33,497 bases of DNA from Pseudomonas caricapapayae (lineage in GTDB: Bacteria > Pseudomonadota > Gammaproteobacteria > Pseudomonadales > Pseudomonadaceae): NCBI RefSeq assembly GCF_001400735.1, contig NZ_LJPW01000006.1, forward strand, positions 1 to 33,497, given 5' to 3'. Shown piece by piece: positions 1 to 9,440 of this stretch (the stretch's first letter is position 1; each line of letters begins with the position of its first letter). Position numbers and translations under genes: made by a program. The notes beneath the pieces are model-generated. The model saw only the letters and a program-made list of their open reading frames with translations, was not told where the DNA came from and did not search any database.

Positions 1-1
1 G

Positions 2-559
2 CCGCGTGAAGGCACCGTGCAAAGCCTGGTCGCCCAGAACGGCGAAGCTGCCAAAGGCGCGCCACTGGCGTCCTTCAACACCAGCATGCTGGAAATGCTC
101 AAGGGCAGCCTGACCGGCGAAGACCTGCAGCCAGCCAAGATCGAAGAGCTGTATGGCAAGCAAATGAGCGGCACCATGACCAGCCCGTGCGATTGCGTTG
201 TGGCTCGCCAGCTGGTTGCCGACGGCCAGTTCGCATCCAAGGGTCAAGTGATCTTCCAACTGGTGCCACGCAACGCGCCGGCCACGGTTGAAGCACGCTT
301 CACCTATCGCCAGTTCAACGATGTCAAGCCAGGCACCCGTGTCAGCTTCCAGATTGCCGGTGAAGACCAACTGCGCACCGGTCAGATCGTCAGCAGCACC
401 AATCTGAGCGACGCCGATCTGTCTACCGACATCCGCGTGCAGATCAAGCCTGACGAAAGCCTGAGCAGCTCGCTTGCCGGCCGCCCTGTCGAAGTCGTCA
501 GCGATCGCGGCCCGTCCGTGAACTGGCTGCTCGATAAAGCAATGGCTGCGGGTCTGTAA
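2..559 (+). CDS. alg44: Alginate co-polymerase Alg44, C-terminal part (5' end outside window)
   Basis: The open frame runs in from the left edge of the window, so only the last ~185 residues are seen; the N-terminal c-di-GMP-binding PilZ domain and membrane helix of the family lie upstream. The visible part is the periplasmic membrane-fusion-protein-like domain: a short helical stretch, then a lipoyl/barrel-like segment beginning near 'SGTMTSPCDCVV' and strands such as 'PGTRVSFQIAGEDQL'. In the family, Alg44 works with the glycosyltransferase Alg8 to polymerise mannuronate and push it into the periplasm. The stop codon is two bases before the algK start, as expected for a single operon. Identity rests on both the sequence and the unbroken alg gene order downstream. 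A GTG at 17 is internal and is not taken as a start. Confidence 0.93.
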   Translation, partial: PREGTVQSLVAQNGEAAKGAPLASFNTSMLEMLKGSLTGEDLQPAKIEELYGKQMSGTMTSPCDCVVARQLVADGQFASKGQVIFQLVPRNAPATVEARFTYRQFNDVKPGTRVSFQIAGEDQLRTGQIVSSTNLSDADLSTDIRVQIKPDESLSSSLAGRPVEVVSDRGPSVNWLLDKAMAAGL

Positions 560-561
560 CC

Positions 562-1974
562 ATGAACAGCCCACTACGACGCCTGTCGACCCCCACGCTA
601 TTGAGCCTCGCCATCGCGCTCGGCCTGAGCGGCTGTGCCGGCCTGCCTGATCAACGCCTTGCCAATGAAGCCTTGAAAAACGGCGACACTGCACTGGCGG
701 AGCAGAACTATCGGCAGCTGGCGGACCTGGGCTATAGCGACGCGCAAGTCGGCCTGGCTGATATTCAGGTCACGACCCGTGACCCGGCGCTGCTCAAGCA
801 GGCCGAGGCTACCTACCGCGCTGCAGCAGAGACGTCGCCTCGGGCGCAGTCGCGCCTGGGTCGCCTGCTGGCTGCCAAGCCCGACGCTACCGAAGCCGAG
901 CACCGCGAAGCCGAAGGCCTGCTGAAAAAGGCTTTCGCCAACGGCGAATCCGGCACGTTGATCCCGCTGGCCATGCTTTATCTGCAATACCCGCACACAT
1001 TCCCGGAAGTGAATGCGCAGCAGAAGATCAGCGAGTGGCGCGCAGCCGGTTACCCGGAGGCCGGCCTGGCTCAGGTGCTGCTGTACCGCACTCAAGGCAC
1101 CTATGCTCAACACCTTGATGAAGTCGAGAGCATCTGCAAGCAGGCGCTGTCGGTTACGGACATCTGCTACGTCGAACTGGCCACCGTCTATCAGACGCGC
1201 GGCCAGGCCGAGCAACAGACGGCACTGATCGACAAACTCAAGAGCGAATACGCTGCCGGCCGAGTCGGTGCGCAGCGAGTGGACAGTGTTGCGCGTGTGC
1301 TGGGTGACTCCACGATCGGTACGCCGGACGAGAAGACCGCTCAGCAATTGCTGGAAAGCGTTGCGCCGGGCTACCCGATTTCGTGGGTGACGCTGGCCAA
1401 ACTGCTTTACGACTTCCCCGAACTGGGCGACGTCAACAAGATGATGGAATACCTGAACAACGGACGCGCGGCCGATCAGCCTCGTGCCGAGTTGCTGCTT
1501 GGACGCCTTTATTACGAAGGCAAATGGGTAACACCCGATGCCGTCAAGGCCGAGGAGCATCTGAAGAAGGCCACCGCAACGGAAATCTCTGCCCATTACT
1601 ACCTGGGGCAGATCTACCGTCGCGGCTATCTGGGCCAGGTTTACCCGCAAAAAGCCGTAGATGAGCTGCTGACCGCCGCCCGTGGTGGTCAAAACAGCGC
1701 AGACTTCGCCCTCGCGCAACTGTTCTCGCAGGGCAAGGGCACCATGCCCGATCCAGTCAACGCCTGGGTTTTCGCCCAGCTGGCGCTGACCAGTGAAACC
1801 CCGCAAGCCACCGAGCTTGCCCAGGCACTCAACGCACAACTGCCGCCTGAAAAACTCGCCTCTGCCAAAGACCTGTTGGCACGCGAGCAAAAAGTCCGGG
1901 GCGCCGCCGCTACTCAGAACGCGATGGCATTACAGGCCCTGCAAGAAGAAAAAGACGGTGAGGAAGCACTATGA
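562..1974 (+). CDS. algK: Alginate outer-membrane lipoprotein AlgK
   Basis: A 470-residue lipoprotein. The N-terminus has a basic stretch, a hydrophobic core and a lipobox 'LSGC' with the acylated Cys at residue 25; residue +2 is Ala, not Asp, so it should be sorted to the outer membrane. The rest is helical TPR/Sel1-like repeat sequence, clearest near residues 330-420 ('AEEHLKKA', '[13 protein letters not shown]', '[11 protein letters not shown]'). AlgK is known to localise the AlgE porin and scaffold the periplasmic alginate complex. Length is close to the usual ~475 residues. It starts two bases after alg44 and its stop overlaps the algE start (ATGA), so translation is probably coupled. 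Shine-Dalgarno sequence before it is weak, consistent with coupling. Confidence 0.96.
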   Translation: MNSPLRRLSTPTLLSLAIALGLSGCAGLPDQRLANEALKNGDTALAEQNYRQLADLGYSDAQVGLADIQVTTRDPALLKQAEATYRAAAETSPRAQSRLGRLLAAKPDATEAEHREAEGLLKKAFANGESGTLIPLAMLYLQYPHTFPEVNAQQKISEWRAAGYPEAGLAQVLLYRTQGTYAQHLDEVESICKQALSVTDICYVELATVYQTRGQAEQQTALIDKLKSEYAAGRVGAQRVDSVARVLGDSTIGTPDEKTAQQLLESVAPGYPISWVTLAKLLYDFPELGDVNKMMEYLNNGRAADQPRAELLLGRLYYEGKWVTPDAVKAEEHLKKATATEISAHYYLGQIYRRGYLGQVYPQKAVDELLTAARGGQNSADFALAQLFSQGKGTMPDPVNAWVFAQLALTSETPQATELAQALNAQLPPEKLASAKDLLAREQKVRGAAATQNAMALQALQEEKDGEEAL

Positions 1975-3452
1975 AGTTGAATCCCCTGATGGCCGCCGGC
2001 ATGGGCCTTGGCTTCACCCTGTTGTGGGCTTGCCCGACGCTGGCAGCGCTGACCGAACAACAGAATTTCGGTATCGAAATCAAAGCCACGGCGCAGGCCG
2101 AAGATGATCGCGACCTGGGCACCCGTTCGGGCGGCGACGTCAACGGTGTGGGCCTGGATCTGCGCCCTTGGGTATATGGCGAGCGCGGTGACTGGAGCGG
2201 TTACGCAATGGGTCAGGTAGTGACCGCTACCGACATCATTCAGACCGACCCGCTGGAGCAGAGCAACAGCGATGGCAGCGGAACGCAGACCTCGCGTGGC
2301 ACGGCCAGCGAGCGTGAAACCGACAAGACCTACGCTGCACTGCGGGAATTCTGGATCGGCTACAGCGGTTTCACGCCCTACCCCGGCGAGATCCTCAAAG
2401 TCGGCCGTCAGCGTCTGCGCAATGATGACGGCCAGTGGCACGATACCAACATCGAAGCCATCAACTGGTCATTCGATACCACATTGCTGCGCGCTGAACT
2501 GGGTGCTGCCCAGCGCTTCAGCGAATACCGTACCGACCTGACCGAACTGGCACCGGACGACGAAGATCGCAAGCACCTGTTCGGTTCGGTCAGCTACCAG
2601 TGGACGCCGGGCCATTGGGCCGGTATCCGTGCCCATCACAGTGCAGACGACGGCAAGCTCAAGTCTCAGGGTCAGGTGCTCGATGATCTGGACAAGACGT
2701 CCAACGGCGATCTGACCTGGGTGGGCCTGCAGGCTGACAGCGATGCGTACAACTATCGCAGCAACATCAATCAGCTCAACTACTGGGGCAGCCTGACCTG
2801 GCTGGACGGAACGCGCGACGAGATCGGCGTGACTTCCGCCGCCAACGACCAGTTCATTGCGGGTCAGAAGAACAGCCGCGACATGAATGGCTGGGCCACC
2901 GACCTGGGTCTGCGCCTGCGTCTTGACCCGCAGTGGCAAGTCGGTGCCGCCTACTCGCGCGCCAGCAGGGATTACGTCCAGAACGGTCTGGAAAGTAACC
3001 GCTCCAACTGGACCGGCACCCGCTCACGCATCCATCGCTTCGGTGAAGCCTTCCAGGGCGAAATGGCCAATGTGGAAACCGGCTCGCTGTTCGCTTCCTG
3101 GCAGATGAACGAGGAATACGACGCGTCGCTGATCTACCACAAGTTCCGCCGCGTGGACGGCAACACCGGTATCGGCGGCTCGGGCATCAACGCGGTAAAC
3201 GATAACCGGGACGGTACGTTCAGCTCGCTGCCACTGGAAGACGGAAGCAAGGACCTGGGTCAGGAAATGGACCTGGTCGTGACCAAGTATTTCAAGCAAG
3301 GCCTGCTGCCCGCCTCGCTCAGCCAGTCGTTCGATGAACCTTCGGCACTGGTGCGCCTGCGCGCAGGTGTCTTCAAGCCCGGCGACGCCTATCAGAACAA
3401 CGTGGACAGCTATATGCACCGCGCCGTTGTCGACGTCATCTGGCGCTTCTGA
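1971..3452 (+). CDS. algE: Alginate export porin AlgE
   Basis: A 493-residue outer-membrane beta-barrel protein. It has a cleavable signal peptide (residues 1-26, ending 'TLAA'), then many alternating amphipathic strands rich in Trp, Tyr and Gly, charged loops, and a C-terminal Phe ('VIWRF') typical of proteins inserted by the BAM machinery. The family forms an 18-stranded, positively lined pore that passes alginate through the outer membrane together with AlgK. The ATG overlaps the algK stop, and an AGGAAG Shine-Dalgarno sequence lies at 1961-1966 inside the end of algK. No truncation or frameshift seen. Confidence 0.97.
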   Translation: MKLNPLMAAGMGLGFTLLWACPTLAALTEQQNFGIEIKATAQAEDDRDLGTRSGGDVNGVGLDLRPWVYGERGDWSGYAMGQVVTATDIIQTDPLEQSNSDGSGTQTSRGTASERETDKTYAALREFWIGYSGFTPYPGEILKVGRQRLRNDDGQWHDTNIEAINWSFDTTLLRAELGAAQRFSEYRTDLTELAPDDEDRKHLFGSVSYQWTPGHWAGIRAHHSADDGKLKSQGQVLDDLDKTSNGDLTWVGLQADSDAYNYRSNINQLNYWGSLTWLDGTRDEIGVTSAANDQFIAGQKNSRDMNGWATDLGLRLRLDPQWQVGAAYSRASRDYVQNGLESNRSNWTGTRSRIHRFGEAFQGEMANVETGSLFASWQMNEEYDASLIYHKFRRVDGNTGIGGSGINAVNDNRDGTFSSLPLEDGSKDLGQEMDLVVTKYFKQGLLPASLSQSFDEPSALVRLRAGVFKPGDAYQNNVDSYMHRAVVDVIWRF

Positions 3453-3463
3453 TGCGAACCGCC

Positions 3464-3470
3464 AAAGGAG
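3464..3470 (+). promoter_or_regulatory. Shine-Dalgarno sequence that decides the algG start
   Basis: AAAGGAG at 3464-3470 sits 8 bases before the ATG at 3479. An earlier in-frame ATG at 3452, overlapping the algE stop, would add nine residues but places this strong site inside the coding region. Numbering from 3479 also puts the catalytic His of AlgG at 319. Confidence 0.8.
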
Positions 3471-3478
3471 TGCCAGAG

Positions 3479-5089
3479 ATGAACAGTCATACAAGCAATG
3501 GGCGTAGCCGAAGCTGGCCGCATGCCCTGCTCGAAAGCGCACTGCTGACCAGCGCTCTGCTGATGGCCAGCGGTGTGGCGCTGGCTAACGCCCCTGTCGT
3601 CACCGATGCACAGAAGGCGGTGGTCAAAGAGCTGCATGAAGCCAAGACCTACACCATCACCAGCCCGCCGACCGAGCCGCTGGAAATGGCCAAGCCGGTG
3701 TTGCCCGACCTGAGCGGCTACACCGCTGAGGCGGCGCTGAAAAAGATCGTGCGCAACAAACCGGGCAAGGTCACTGTCTCGCGGATGATGGAAGAAACCG
3801 GCCTCAAGGAATTCATCGGCGGTGACAACAAGATGGCCGAATGGGTTAACCGTCAAAAGGGTATCCCGCAAGCCATCATGATTTCCGACGGCTACGTGAA
3901 CCTGCAGGACCTGGCCAAAAAGGTGCCCAAGCAGTTTCTCAGCGAAGTCTCGCCGGGCGTCTATGTTGCGCGCCTGCCGATCCTGATCAAGGAAACCGGC
4001 ATCTTCGAGATCGACAGCAAGACCAAGGAATTGCGCCTGTCTCAGGAAAAGGGTTCATTCATCGTCAGCGAAGGCAACATGCTGATCACCCACACTCAGG
4101 TCAACGCCTGGAGTGAAACCCGCAACAGCCTGGCGACCTATCGCAAGCCTGACGAGTTTCGCCCCTTCCTGCTGACCTGGGGCGGCTCGCAAACCTGGAT
4201 CGCCAACACCAAAATGGCGAGCATGGGCTACGACCAGAGCAAGTCCTACGGCATCAGTATTTCCCAGTACACACCCAACACCGCGAAGATTCTCAAGCGC
4301 GCCGAGCCGACCGGCTGGATCATCGACTCCGAATTCTCGGACATGTGGTACGGCTTTTACTGCTACGAGACGCGCGACTTCGTGGTCAAGGGCAATACCT
4401 ATCGTGACAACATCGTTTACGGCATTGACCCGCATGACCGCTCACACGGTCTGATCATCGCCGAAAACGACGTTTACGGGACCAAGAAAAAACACGGGAT
4501 CATTATTTCCCGGGAAGTGGACAACAGCTTCATCTTCCGCAACAAGAGCCATAACAACAAATTGTCCGGCGTGGTTCTGGACCGTAACAGCGTCGGCAAT
4601 ATCGTCGCCTACAACGAGATCTATCAGAACCACACTGACGGCATCACCCTGTACGAAAGCGGCAACAACCTGCTGTGGGGCAATCGCGTAATAGCCAACC
4701 GCCGTCACGGCATCCGCGTGCGTAACAGCGTGAATATCAAGCTGTACGAAAACGTCGCCATGGGCAACGGCCTGATGGGCGTCTACGGCCACATCAAGGA
4801 CTTGAGCGACACCGACCGCGACATCGAGCTCGACCCGTTCGACGCTCAGGTGTCGCTGATCATGGTCGGCGGTGAACTGTCCAGTAATGGCTCGGGCCCG
4901 CTGTCCATCGATTCGCCATTGAGCGTCGAGCTGTATCGCGTCTCGATGCTGATGCCGACCAAAGAGGTTGGTATCAGCCTCAACGGCATCCTCGGTGAGC
5001 GCCAGGACGAGATCCTCGACCTGCTGGTACGCCAGAAAAAAGCCGTATTGATCGACCCCGTCGAAAGCCAGACCGAGCTGCGGGAATGA
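3479..5089 (+). CDS. algG: Periplasmic mannuronan C-5 epimerase AlgG
   Basis: A 536-residue exported enzyme that converts D-mannuronate to L-guluronate in the polymer in the periplasm. The N-terminus is basic then hydrophobic and ends 'GVALANA', a signal peptide. The C-terminal half is a right-handed parallel beta-helix of the carbohydrate-binding/CASH type, with repeated short strands and Asn ladders (for example 'HGIIISREVDNSFIFRNKS'). Counting from 3479, the DPHD motif is residues 317-320 and Arg345 is present; His319 and Arg345 are the catalytic base and charge-neutralising residue I recall for P. syringae AlgG. This agreement also fixes the start. The stop overlaps an ATG at 5086. AlgG is also a structural member of the secretion complex. 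Confidence 0.97.
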   Translation: MNSHTSNGRSRSWPHALLESALLTSALLMASGVALANAPVVTDAQKAVVKELHEAKTYTITSPPTEPLEMAKPVLPDLSGYTAEAALKKIVRNKPGKVTVSRMMEETGLKEFIGGDNKMAEWVNRQKGIPQAIMISDGYVNLQDLAKKVPKQFLSEVSPGVYVARLPILIKETGIFEIDSKTKELRLSQEKGSFIVSEGNMLITHTQVNAWSETRNSLATYRKPDEFRPFLLTWGGSQTWIANTKMASMGYDQSKSYGISISQYTPNTAKILKRAEPTGWIIDSEFSDMWYGFYCYETRDFVVKGNTYRDNIVYGIDPHDRSHGLIIAENDVYGTKKKHGIIISREVDNSFIFRNKSHNNKLSGVVLDRNSVGNIVAYNEIYQNHTDGITLYESGNNLLWGNRVIANRRHGIRVRNSVNIKLYENVAMGNGLMGVYGHIKDLSDTDRDIELDPFDAQVSLIMVGGELSSNGSGPLSIDSPLSVELYRVSMLMPTKEVGISLNGILGERQDEILDLLVRQKKAVLIDPVESQTELRE

Positions 5090-5096
5090 GGAAGGG
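5088..5096 (+). promoter_or_regulatory. Shine-Dalgarno sequence that decides the algX start
   Basis: GAGGAAGGG at 5088-5096 lies 7 bases before the ATG at 5104. The ATG at 5086, overlapping the algG stop, has no such site. Starting at 5104 makes the nucleophile Ser269, as in the characterised P. aeruginosa protein. Confidence 0.75.
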
Positions 5097-5103
5097 TATT
5101 GTT

Positions 5104-6543
5104 ATGCACGCACATCTGATCAAGCTGTTGAGCCTGTCCAGCCTCACCGCCGCCCTGATGGCCGCCGCAGGTGTCGCTCGGGCAGACGACTCACAAGCGC
5201 CGACGTTCAAGGCCGAACCTTGCTGCACGCTGTGCCCGGCCGCGCATGATGCGAAAAACTACACCACACGCTATCAGCAGAACTTCACCACACTGGTTCA
5301 GGCCCAGGGCGACTGGCTGTTCCGGACTCAGGAAGACTTGCGCACCGAGTTCGACACCACACCTGCCGGCTATCGCCGCATGAAAGAACTGCACGATGCG
5401 TTCAAGAGCAAAGGCGTCGAGCTGGTCGTGGTCTATCAGCCAACCCGTGGTCTGGTGGATCGCAACAAGCTGTTTCCGGCCGAACGCGACAAGTTCGACT
5501 ATGACAAGGCGCTGAAAAACTACCAGGCCATGCTCGGCCGCTTCAGCAAGATGGGTTACTGGGTGCCGGATCTGTCGCCGTTGACCAATGAGCAACAGGC
5601 GCATGATTTCTACTTCCGTGGCGACCAGCACTGGACACCTTATGGCGCTCAGCGCACCGCGAAGATCGTGGCCGAAACCGTGAAGAAAGTTCCGGGTTAC
5701 AGCGACATCCCCAAGCGTGAATTCGAAAGCCATATTTCCGGTCGCATGGGCAAAACGGGCACTTTGCACAATATGGCGGGTCAATTATGCGGCACCAGTT
5801 ACGCGATCCAGTACATGGACCAGTTCACCACCGAGCCCAAGGGTGAGGCGGGCGATGGCGACCTGTTCGGCGACTCCGGTAACCCGGAGATCACGCTGGT
5901 CGGCACCAGTCACAGCGGCAAGAACTACAACTTTGCCGGCTTCCTTCAGGAATACATGGGTGCCGACGTATTGAACGTGGCGTTCCCTGGCGGTGGCCTT
6001 GAAGGCTCCATGCTGCAGTACCTGGGCAGCGAAGATTTCCAGAAGCGTCCGCCAAAAATTCTCATCTGGGAGTTCTCACCGCTGTATCGCCTGGATCAGG
6101 AAACCATCTATCGCCAGATGATGGCGCTGCTGGACAACGGTTGCGAAGGCAAGCCTGCGGTCATGAGCGCCAGTACCACCCTCAAGCCGGGCACCAACGA
6201 AGTGTTGGTCAATGGCAAGAATGGCATCAAGGACATCCGCAACGGCAGCAACCAGATCGACATCAAGTTTGACGACACCTCGGTGAAAACCCTTCAGGCC
6301 AGACTCTGGTACATGAACGGCCGTCACGAGGACCTGAAAATCGAAAAACCGGAAACGTCCGATACCGACGGACGCTTTGCGTTCGAACTGCGCGAAGACG
6401 AGGACTGGGCTAACCAGCAACTGCTGGCGCTGGAAATCCAGGGACCGGAAGCAGGCACGGCACCACAGAAAGTCGAAGCCAAAGTATGCAAACGCAACGT
6501 GTTCCCGAGCGCTGCGACACACACCGCTCAAGCCGGACTATGA
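5104..6543 (+). CDS. algX: Alginate O-acetyltransferase AlgX
   Basis: A 479-residue periplasmic protein with a signal peptide ending near 'GVARADD'. The N-terminal half is an SGNH-hydrolase-like domain and the C-terminal ~130 residues form a carbohydrate-binding module. The catalytic set is complete: Asp174 and His176 in 'FRGDQHWTPYG' and Ser269 in 'LVGTSHSGKN'; these numbers equal those of P. aeruginosa AlgX when the start is 5104. AlgX transfers the acetyl group onto polymannuronate and bridges AlgK and other periplasmic parts of the complex. It has clear similarity in active-site layout to AlgJ, encoded three genes downstream. Spacing to algL is 8 bases. Confidence 0.96.
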   Translation: MHAHLIKLLSLSSLTAALMAAAGVARADDSQAPTFKAEPCCTLCPAAHDAKNYTTRYQQNFTTLVQAQGDWLFRTQEDLRTEFDTTPAGYRRMKELHDAFKSKGVELVVVYQPTRGLVDRNKLFPAERDKFDYDKALKNYQAMLGRFSKMGYWVPDLSPLTNEQQAHDFYFRGDQHWTPYGAQRTAKIVAETVKKVPGYSDIPKREFESHISGRMGKTGTLHNMAGQLCGTSYAIQYMDQFTTEPKGEAGDGDLFGDSGNPEITLVGTSHSGKNYNFAGFLQEYMGADVLNVAFPGGGLEGSMLQYLGSEDFQKRPPKILIWEFSPLYRLDQETIYRQMMALLDNGCEGKPAVMSASTTLKPGTNEVLVNGKNGIKDIRNGSNQIDIKFDDTSVKTLQARLWYMNGRHEDLKIEKPETSDTDGRFAFELREDEDWANQQLLALEIQGPEAGTAPQKVEAKVCKRNVFPSAATHTAQAGL

Positions 6544-6551
6544 GGTGACTT

Positions 6552-7688
6552 ATGCAGACTCCTAAACTGATACGCCCTACCCTGCTGTCGATGGCAATCC
6601 TGTCGTCGATGGCCTGGGCTACGGGTGCGTCCGCCGCACTGGTTCCACCCAAGGGCTACGACGCCCCGATCGAAAAGATGAAGACTGGCGATCACAATTT
6701 CACCTGTGAAGCCATTCCAAAACCTTATACCGACAAACTGGTATTCCGCAGCAAGTACGAAGGCTCGGACAAGGCGCGGGCGACCCTGAACGCCGTCTCC
6801 GAAGAAGCGTTTCGCGACGCAACCAAGGACATCACCACCCTTGAGCGTGGCGTCAGCAAGGTCGTGATGCAGTACATGCGCGACGGTCGTCCGGAACAGC
6901 TCGATTGCGCGCTGAACATGATGACCACCTGGGCCAAGGCCGATGCGCTGGAATCGCGCGAGTTCAATCACACCGGCAAATCCATGCGCAAATGGGCATT
7001 GGGCAGCATGTCCTCCGCCTATCTGCGCTTGAAGTTCTCCGAGTCGCACCCACTGGCCAATCGTCAGCAGGACGCACAGATCATTGAAGCCTGGTTCAGC
7101 AAGCTGGCCGATCAGGTAGTCAGCGACTGGAGCAATCTGCCGCTGGAAAAAATCAACAACCACTCCTACTGGGCCGCATGGTCGGTGATGGCAACCGCCG
7201 TCGCCACCAATCGTCAGGACCTGTTCGACTGGGCAGTAAAGGAATTCAAGGTTGCGGCCAATCAGGTGGACAAGGACGGCTTCCTGCCCAACGAAATGAA
7301 GCGCCGCCAGCGTGCATTGTCGTATCACAACTATGCCTTGCCGCCGCTCGCGATGATTGCCAGCTTCGCTCAAGCCAACGGCGTGGACCTGCGTCCGGAA
7401 AACAACGGTGCATTGAAGCGTCTGGGTGACCGGGTTCTGGCCGGTGTCAAAGACCCTTCGATATTCGCTGAACACAACGGCGAGAAGCAGGACATGACGG
7501 ACCTCAAGAAAGATCCGAAATTCGCCTGGCTCGAACCGTACTGCTCGCTCTACACCTGCAGCCCGGATGTGCTGGAAGAGAAACACGAGAAACAGCCGTT
7601 CAAGACTTTCCGCCTGGGCGGTGACCTGACCAAGGTCTACGACCCGACGCATGAGAAAGGCGACAAGGGCGACAGCGACGGTTCGTGA
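6552..7688 (+). CDS. algL: Periplasmic alginate lyase AlgL
   Basis: A 378-residue family PL5 lyase that cleaves mannuronate links by beta-elimination, clearing polymer stranded in the periplasm. It has a signal peptide ending 'GASA' and an all-helical (alpha/alpha barrel) sequence. Motifs include 'NNHSYWAAW' with His204 and '[12 protein letters not shown]' with Arg251 and Tyr258, two residues offset from the His202/Arg249/Tyr256 I recall for P. aeruginosa. The ATG follows a GAGGTGA Shine-Dalgarno sequence (6542-6548) that overlaps the algX stop. The C-terminus ends in a charged Lys/Asp/Gly-rich tail. It is followed by the only large gap in the first part of the operon. Confidence 0.97.
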   Translation: MQTPKLIRPTLLSMAILSSMAWATGASAALVPPKGYDAPIEKMKTGDHNFTCEAIPKPYTDKLVFRSKYEGSDKARATLNAVSEEAFRDATKDITTLERGVSKVVMQYMRDGRPEQLDCALNMMTTWAKADALESREFNHTGKSMRKWALGSMSSAYLRLKFSESHPLANRQQDAQIIEAWFSKLADQVVSDWSNLPLEKINNHSYWAAWSVMATAVATNRQDLFDWAVKEFKVAANQVDKDGFLPNEMKRRQRALSYHNYALPPLAMIASFAQANGVDLRPENNGALKRLGDRVLAGVKDPSIFAEHNGEKQDMTDLKKDPKFAWLEPYCSLYTCSPDVLEEKHEKQPFKTFRLGGDLTKVYDPTHEKGDKGDSDGS

Positions 7689-7703
7689 TTCACCGTCGTT
7701 ATC

Positions 7704-7730
7704 TGTAGGAGCGGACTTGTCCGCGAAGAC
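7704..7730 (+). repeat. REP-like element between algL and algI
   Basis: GTAGGAGCGGACTTGTCCGC (7705-7724) resembles the Pseudomonas REP core, in which GCGGACttGTCCGC forms a short palindrome. It lies 16 bases after the algL stop. Only one copy of this type was seen in the window, so the assignment rests on resemblance. Confidence 0.65.
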
Positions 7731-7773
7731 ATCTGCCCAAGCGATGCATCCATAAAGACGGATCTCGCCTGGC

Positions 7774-7825
7774 CAGCTTCGCCGACAAGCTGTGAAGCGA
7801 TTTACCCCCTGTTTCAACGGGGGGT
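7774..7825 (+). other. Two inverted repeats upstream of algI
   Basis: CAGCTT (7774-7779) pairs with AAGCTG (7787-7792) over a 7-base loop, and ACCCCC (7804-7809) pairs with GGGGGT (7820-7825) over a 10-base loop. With the REP-like element before them they fill the 185-base algL-algI interval. No U-run follows, so they do not look like a full terminator; they could stabilise or partly attenuate the transcript. Confidence 0.45.
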
Positions 7826-7873
7826 TTGGGGGGGCTTTGAGCCCTTGACTGTTGGACAAACGGAGAGATAAGG

Positions 7874-9430
7874 ATGGTTTTCTCATCCAACGTGTTCCTG
7901 TTCCTGTTCTTGCCGATCTTCCTCGGCTTGTACTACCTGAGCGGGCAACGCTATCGCAATCTGCTGCTGCTGATTGCCAGCTATATCTTCTACGCCTGGT
8001 GGCGTGTGGACTTCCTGGCGCTGTTCATCGGCGTGACCGTGTGGAACTACTGGATCGGTCTCAAAGTGGGCGCAGCAGGTGTGCGAACCAAACCGGCACA
8101 ACGCTGGCTGCTGCTCGGCGTAATCGTCGACCTGTGTATTCTGGGTTACTTCAAATACGCCAACTTCGGTGTGGAAAGCATCAACGCAGCCATGACCTCG
8201 ATGGGGCTGGAGCCGTTCATCCTGACCCACGTGCTGTTGCCGATCGGTATCTCGTTCTATGTCTTCGAGTCCATCAGCTACATCATCGACGTCTACCGCG
8301 GCGACACGCCGGCTACGCGCAATCTGATCGACTTCGCTGCATTCGTCGCGATCTTCCCGCACCTCATCGCCGGGCCTGTGCTGCGCTTCCGTGATCTGGC
8401 CGATCAGTTCAACAACCGTACGCACACGCTGGACAAGTTCTCCGAAGGCGCCACGCGATTCATGCAGGGCTTCATCAAGAAAGTGTTCATCGCCGATACC
8501 CTGGCCGTGGTTGCCGACCATTGCTTTGCCCTGCAAAACCCGACAACCGGCGACGCCTGGCTGGGTGCGCTGGCCTACACCGCGCAGCTGTATTTCGACT
8601 TCTCCGGTTACAGCGACATGGCCATCGGCCTGGGCCTGATGATGGGTTTCCGTTTCATGGAAAACTTCAAGCAGCCCTACATCAGCCAGTCGATTACCGA
8701 GTTCTGGCGTCGCTGGCACATCAGCCTGTCCACCTGGCTGCGTGACTACCTGTACATCACCCTGGGTGGCAACCGTGGTGGCAAGTTCGCGACTTACCGC
8801 AACCTGTTCCTGACCATGCTGCTGGGCGGCCTGTGGCACGGTGCCAACGTCACTTACATCATCTGGGGTGCCTGGCACGGCATGTGGCTGGCGATCGAGA
8901 AAGCGGTCGGCATCAACACCAAGCCTTATAGCTTCAATCCGATTCGCTGGGCACTGACCTTCCTTCTTGTGGTCATAGGCTGGGTGATCTTCCGCGCTGA
9001 AAACCTTCACGTCGCCGGACGTATGTACAGCGCCATGTTCAGCTTCGGCGAATGGCAGCTGTCCGAACTCAACCGCGCCAGCCTGACCGGTTTGCAAGTA
9101 GCAACACTGGTAGTGGCCTACGCGACCCTGGCGTTCTTCGGTCTGCGTGACTTCTATCAGAACCGTGAAGCCGACAGCAGCAAAAGTGCCAAGGCTGACG
9201 GTCCTGCGACGGCTCAACCGGGCACCATCAAAGCCGTTCCCGGTGACGCACCCGGCAGTCTGCACCTGCCTAGCTACACCGTAGGCAGCGAAGCACGCGT
9301 GCAAGCCGCCTATTGGGAAGCCGACTGGCCACGTTACGCCATGCGCGCATTGATCCTGCTGCTGTTCGTGGCCTCGATTCTAAAACTCTCGGCGCAAAGC
9401 TTTTCGCCGTTCCTTTACTTCCAGTTCTGA
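7874..9430 (+). CDS. algI: Membrane-bound alginate O-acetyltransferase AlgI (MBOAT)
   Basis: A 518-residue multi-pass inner-membrane protein of the MBOAT family. It takes acetyl groups from a cytoplasmic donor and hands them across the membrane for alginate acetylation. The MBOAT core is visible: 'DFSGYSDMAIGLG', 'EFWRRWHISLSTWLRDYLYI' and 'GGLWHG' with the catalytic His at residue 322, the same number as in P. aeruginosa AlgI. The stretch at about residues 430-470 is hydrophilic and Ala/Gly/Ser-rich, probably a cytoplasmic loop before the last helix. A GGAG at 7862-7865 lies 8 bases before the ATG. Eleven-base gap to algJ. Confidence 0.97.
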   Translation: MVFSSNVFLFLFLPIFLGLYYLSGQRYRNLLLLIASYIFYAWWRVDFLALFIGVTVWNYWIGLKVGAAGVRTKPAQRWLLLGVIVDLCILGYFKYANFGVESINAAMTSMGLEPFILTHVLLPIGISFYVFESISYIIDVYRGDTPATRNLIDFAAFVAIFPHLIAGPVLRFRDLADQFNNRTHTLDKFSEGATRFMQGFIKKVFIADTLAVVADHCFALQNPTTGDAWLGALAYTAQLYFDFSGYSDMAIGLGLMMGFRFMENFKQPYISQSITEFWRRWHISLSTWLRDYLYITLGGNRGGKFATYRNLFLTMLLGGLWHGANVTYIIWGAWHGMWLAIEKAVGINTKPYSFNPIRWALTFLLVVIGWVIFRAENLHVAGRMYSAMFSFGEWQLSELNRASLTGLQVATLVVAYATLAFFGLRDFYQNREADSSKSAKADGPATAQPGTIKAVPGDAPGSLHLPSYTVGSEARVQAAYWEADWPRYAMRALILLLFVASILKLSAQSFSPFLYFQF

Positions 9431-9440
9431 GGAGCCTGAC

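Noticed and set aside
3452..3478. Alternative algG start at 3452
   Set aside because: The strong Shine-Dalgarno sequence and the residue numbering of the active site support 3479.
6528..9304. Long - strand open frames opposite algL and algI
   Set aside because: Mirror frames of well-identified genes, with low-complexity Gln/His/Val-rich translations and no start signal.
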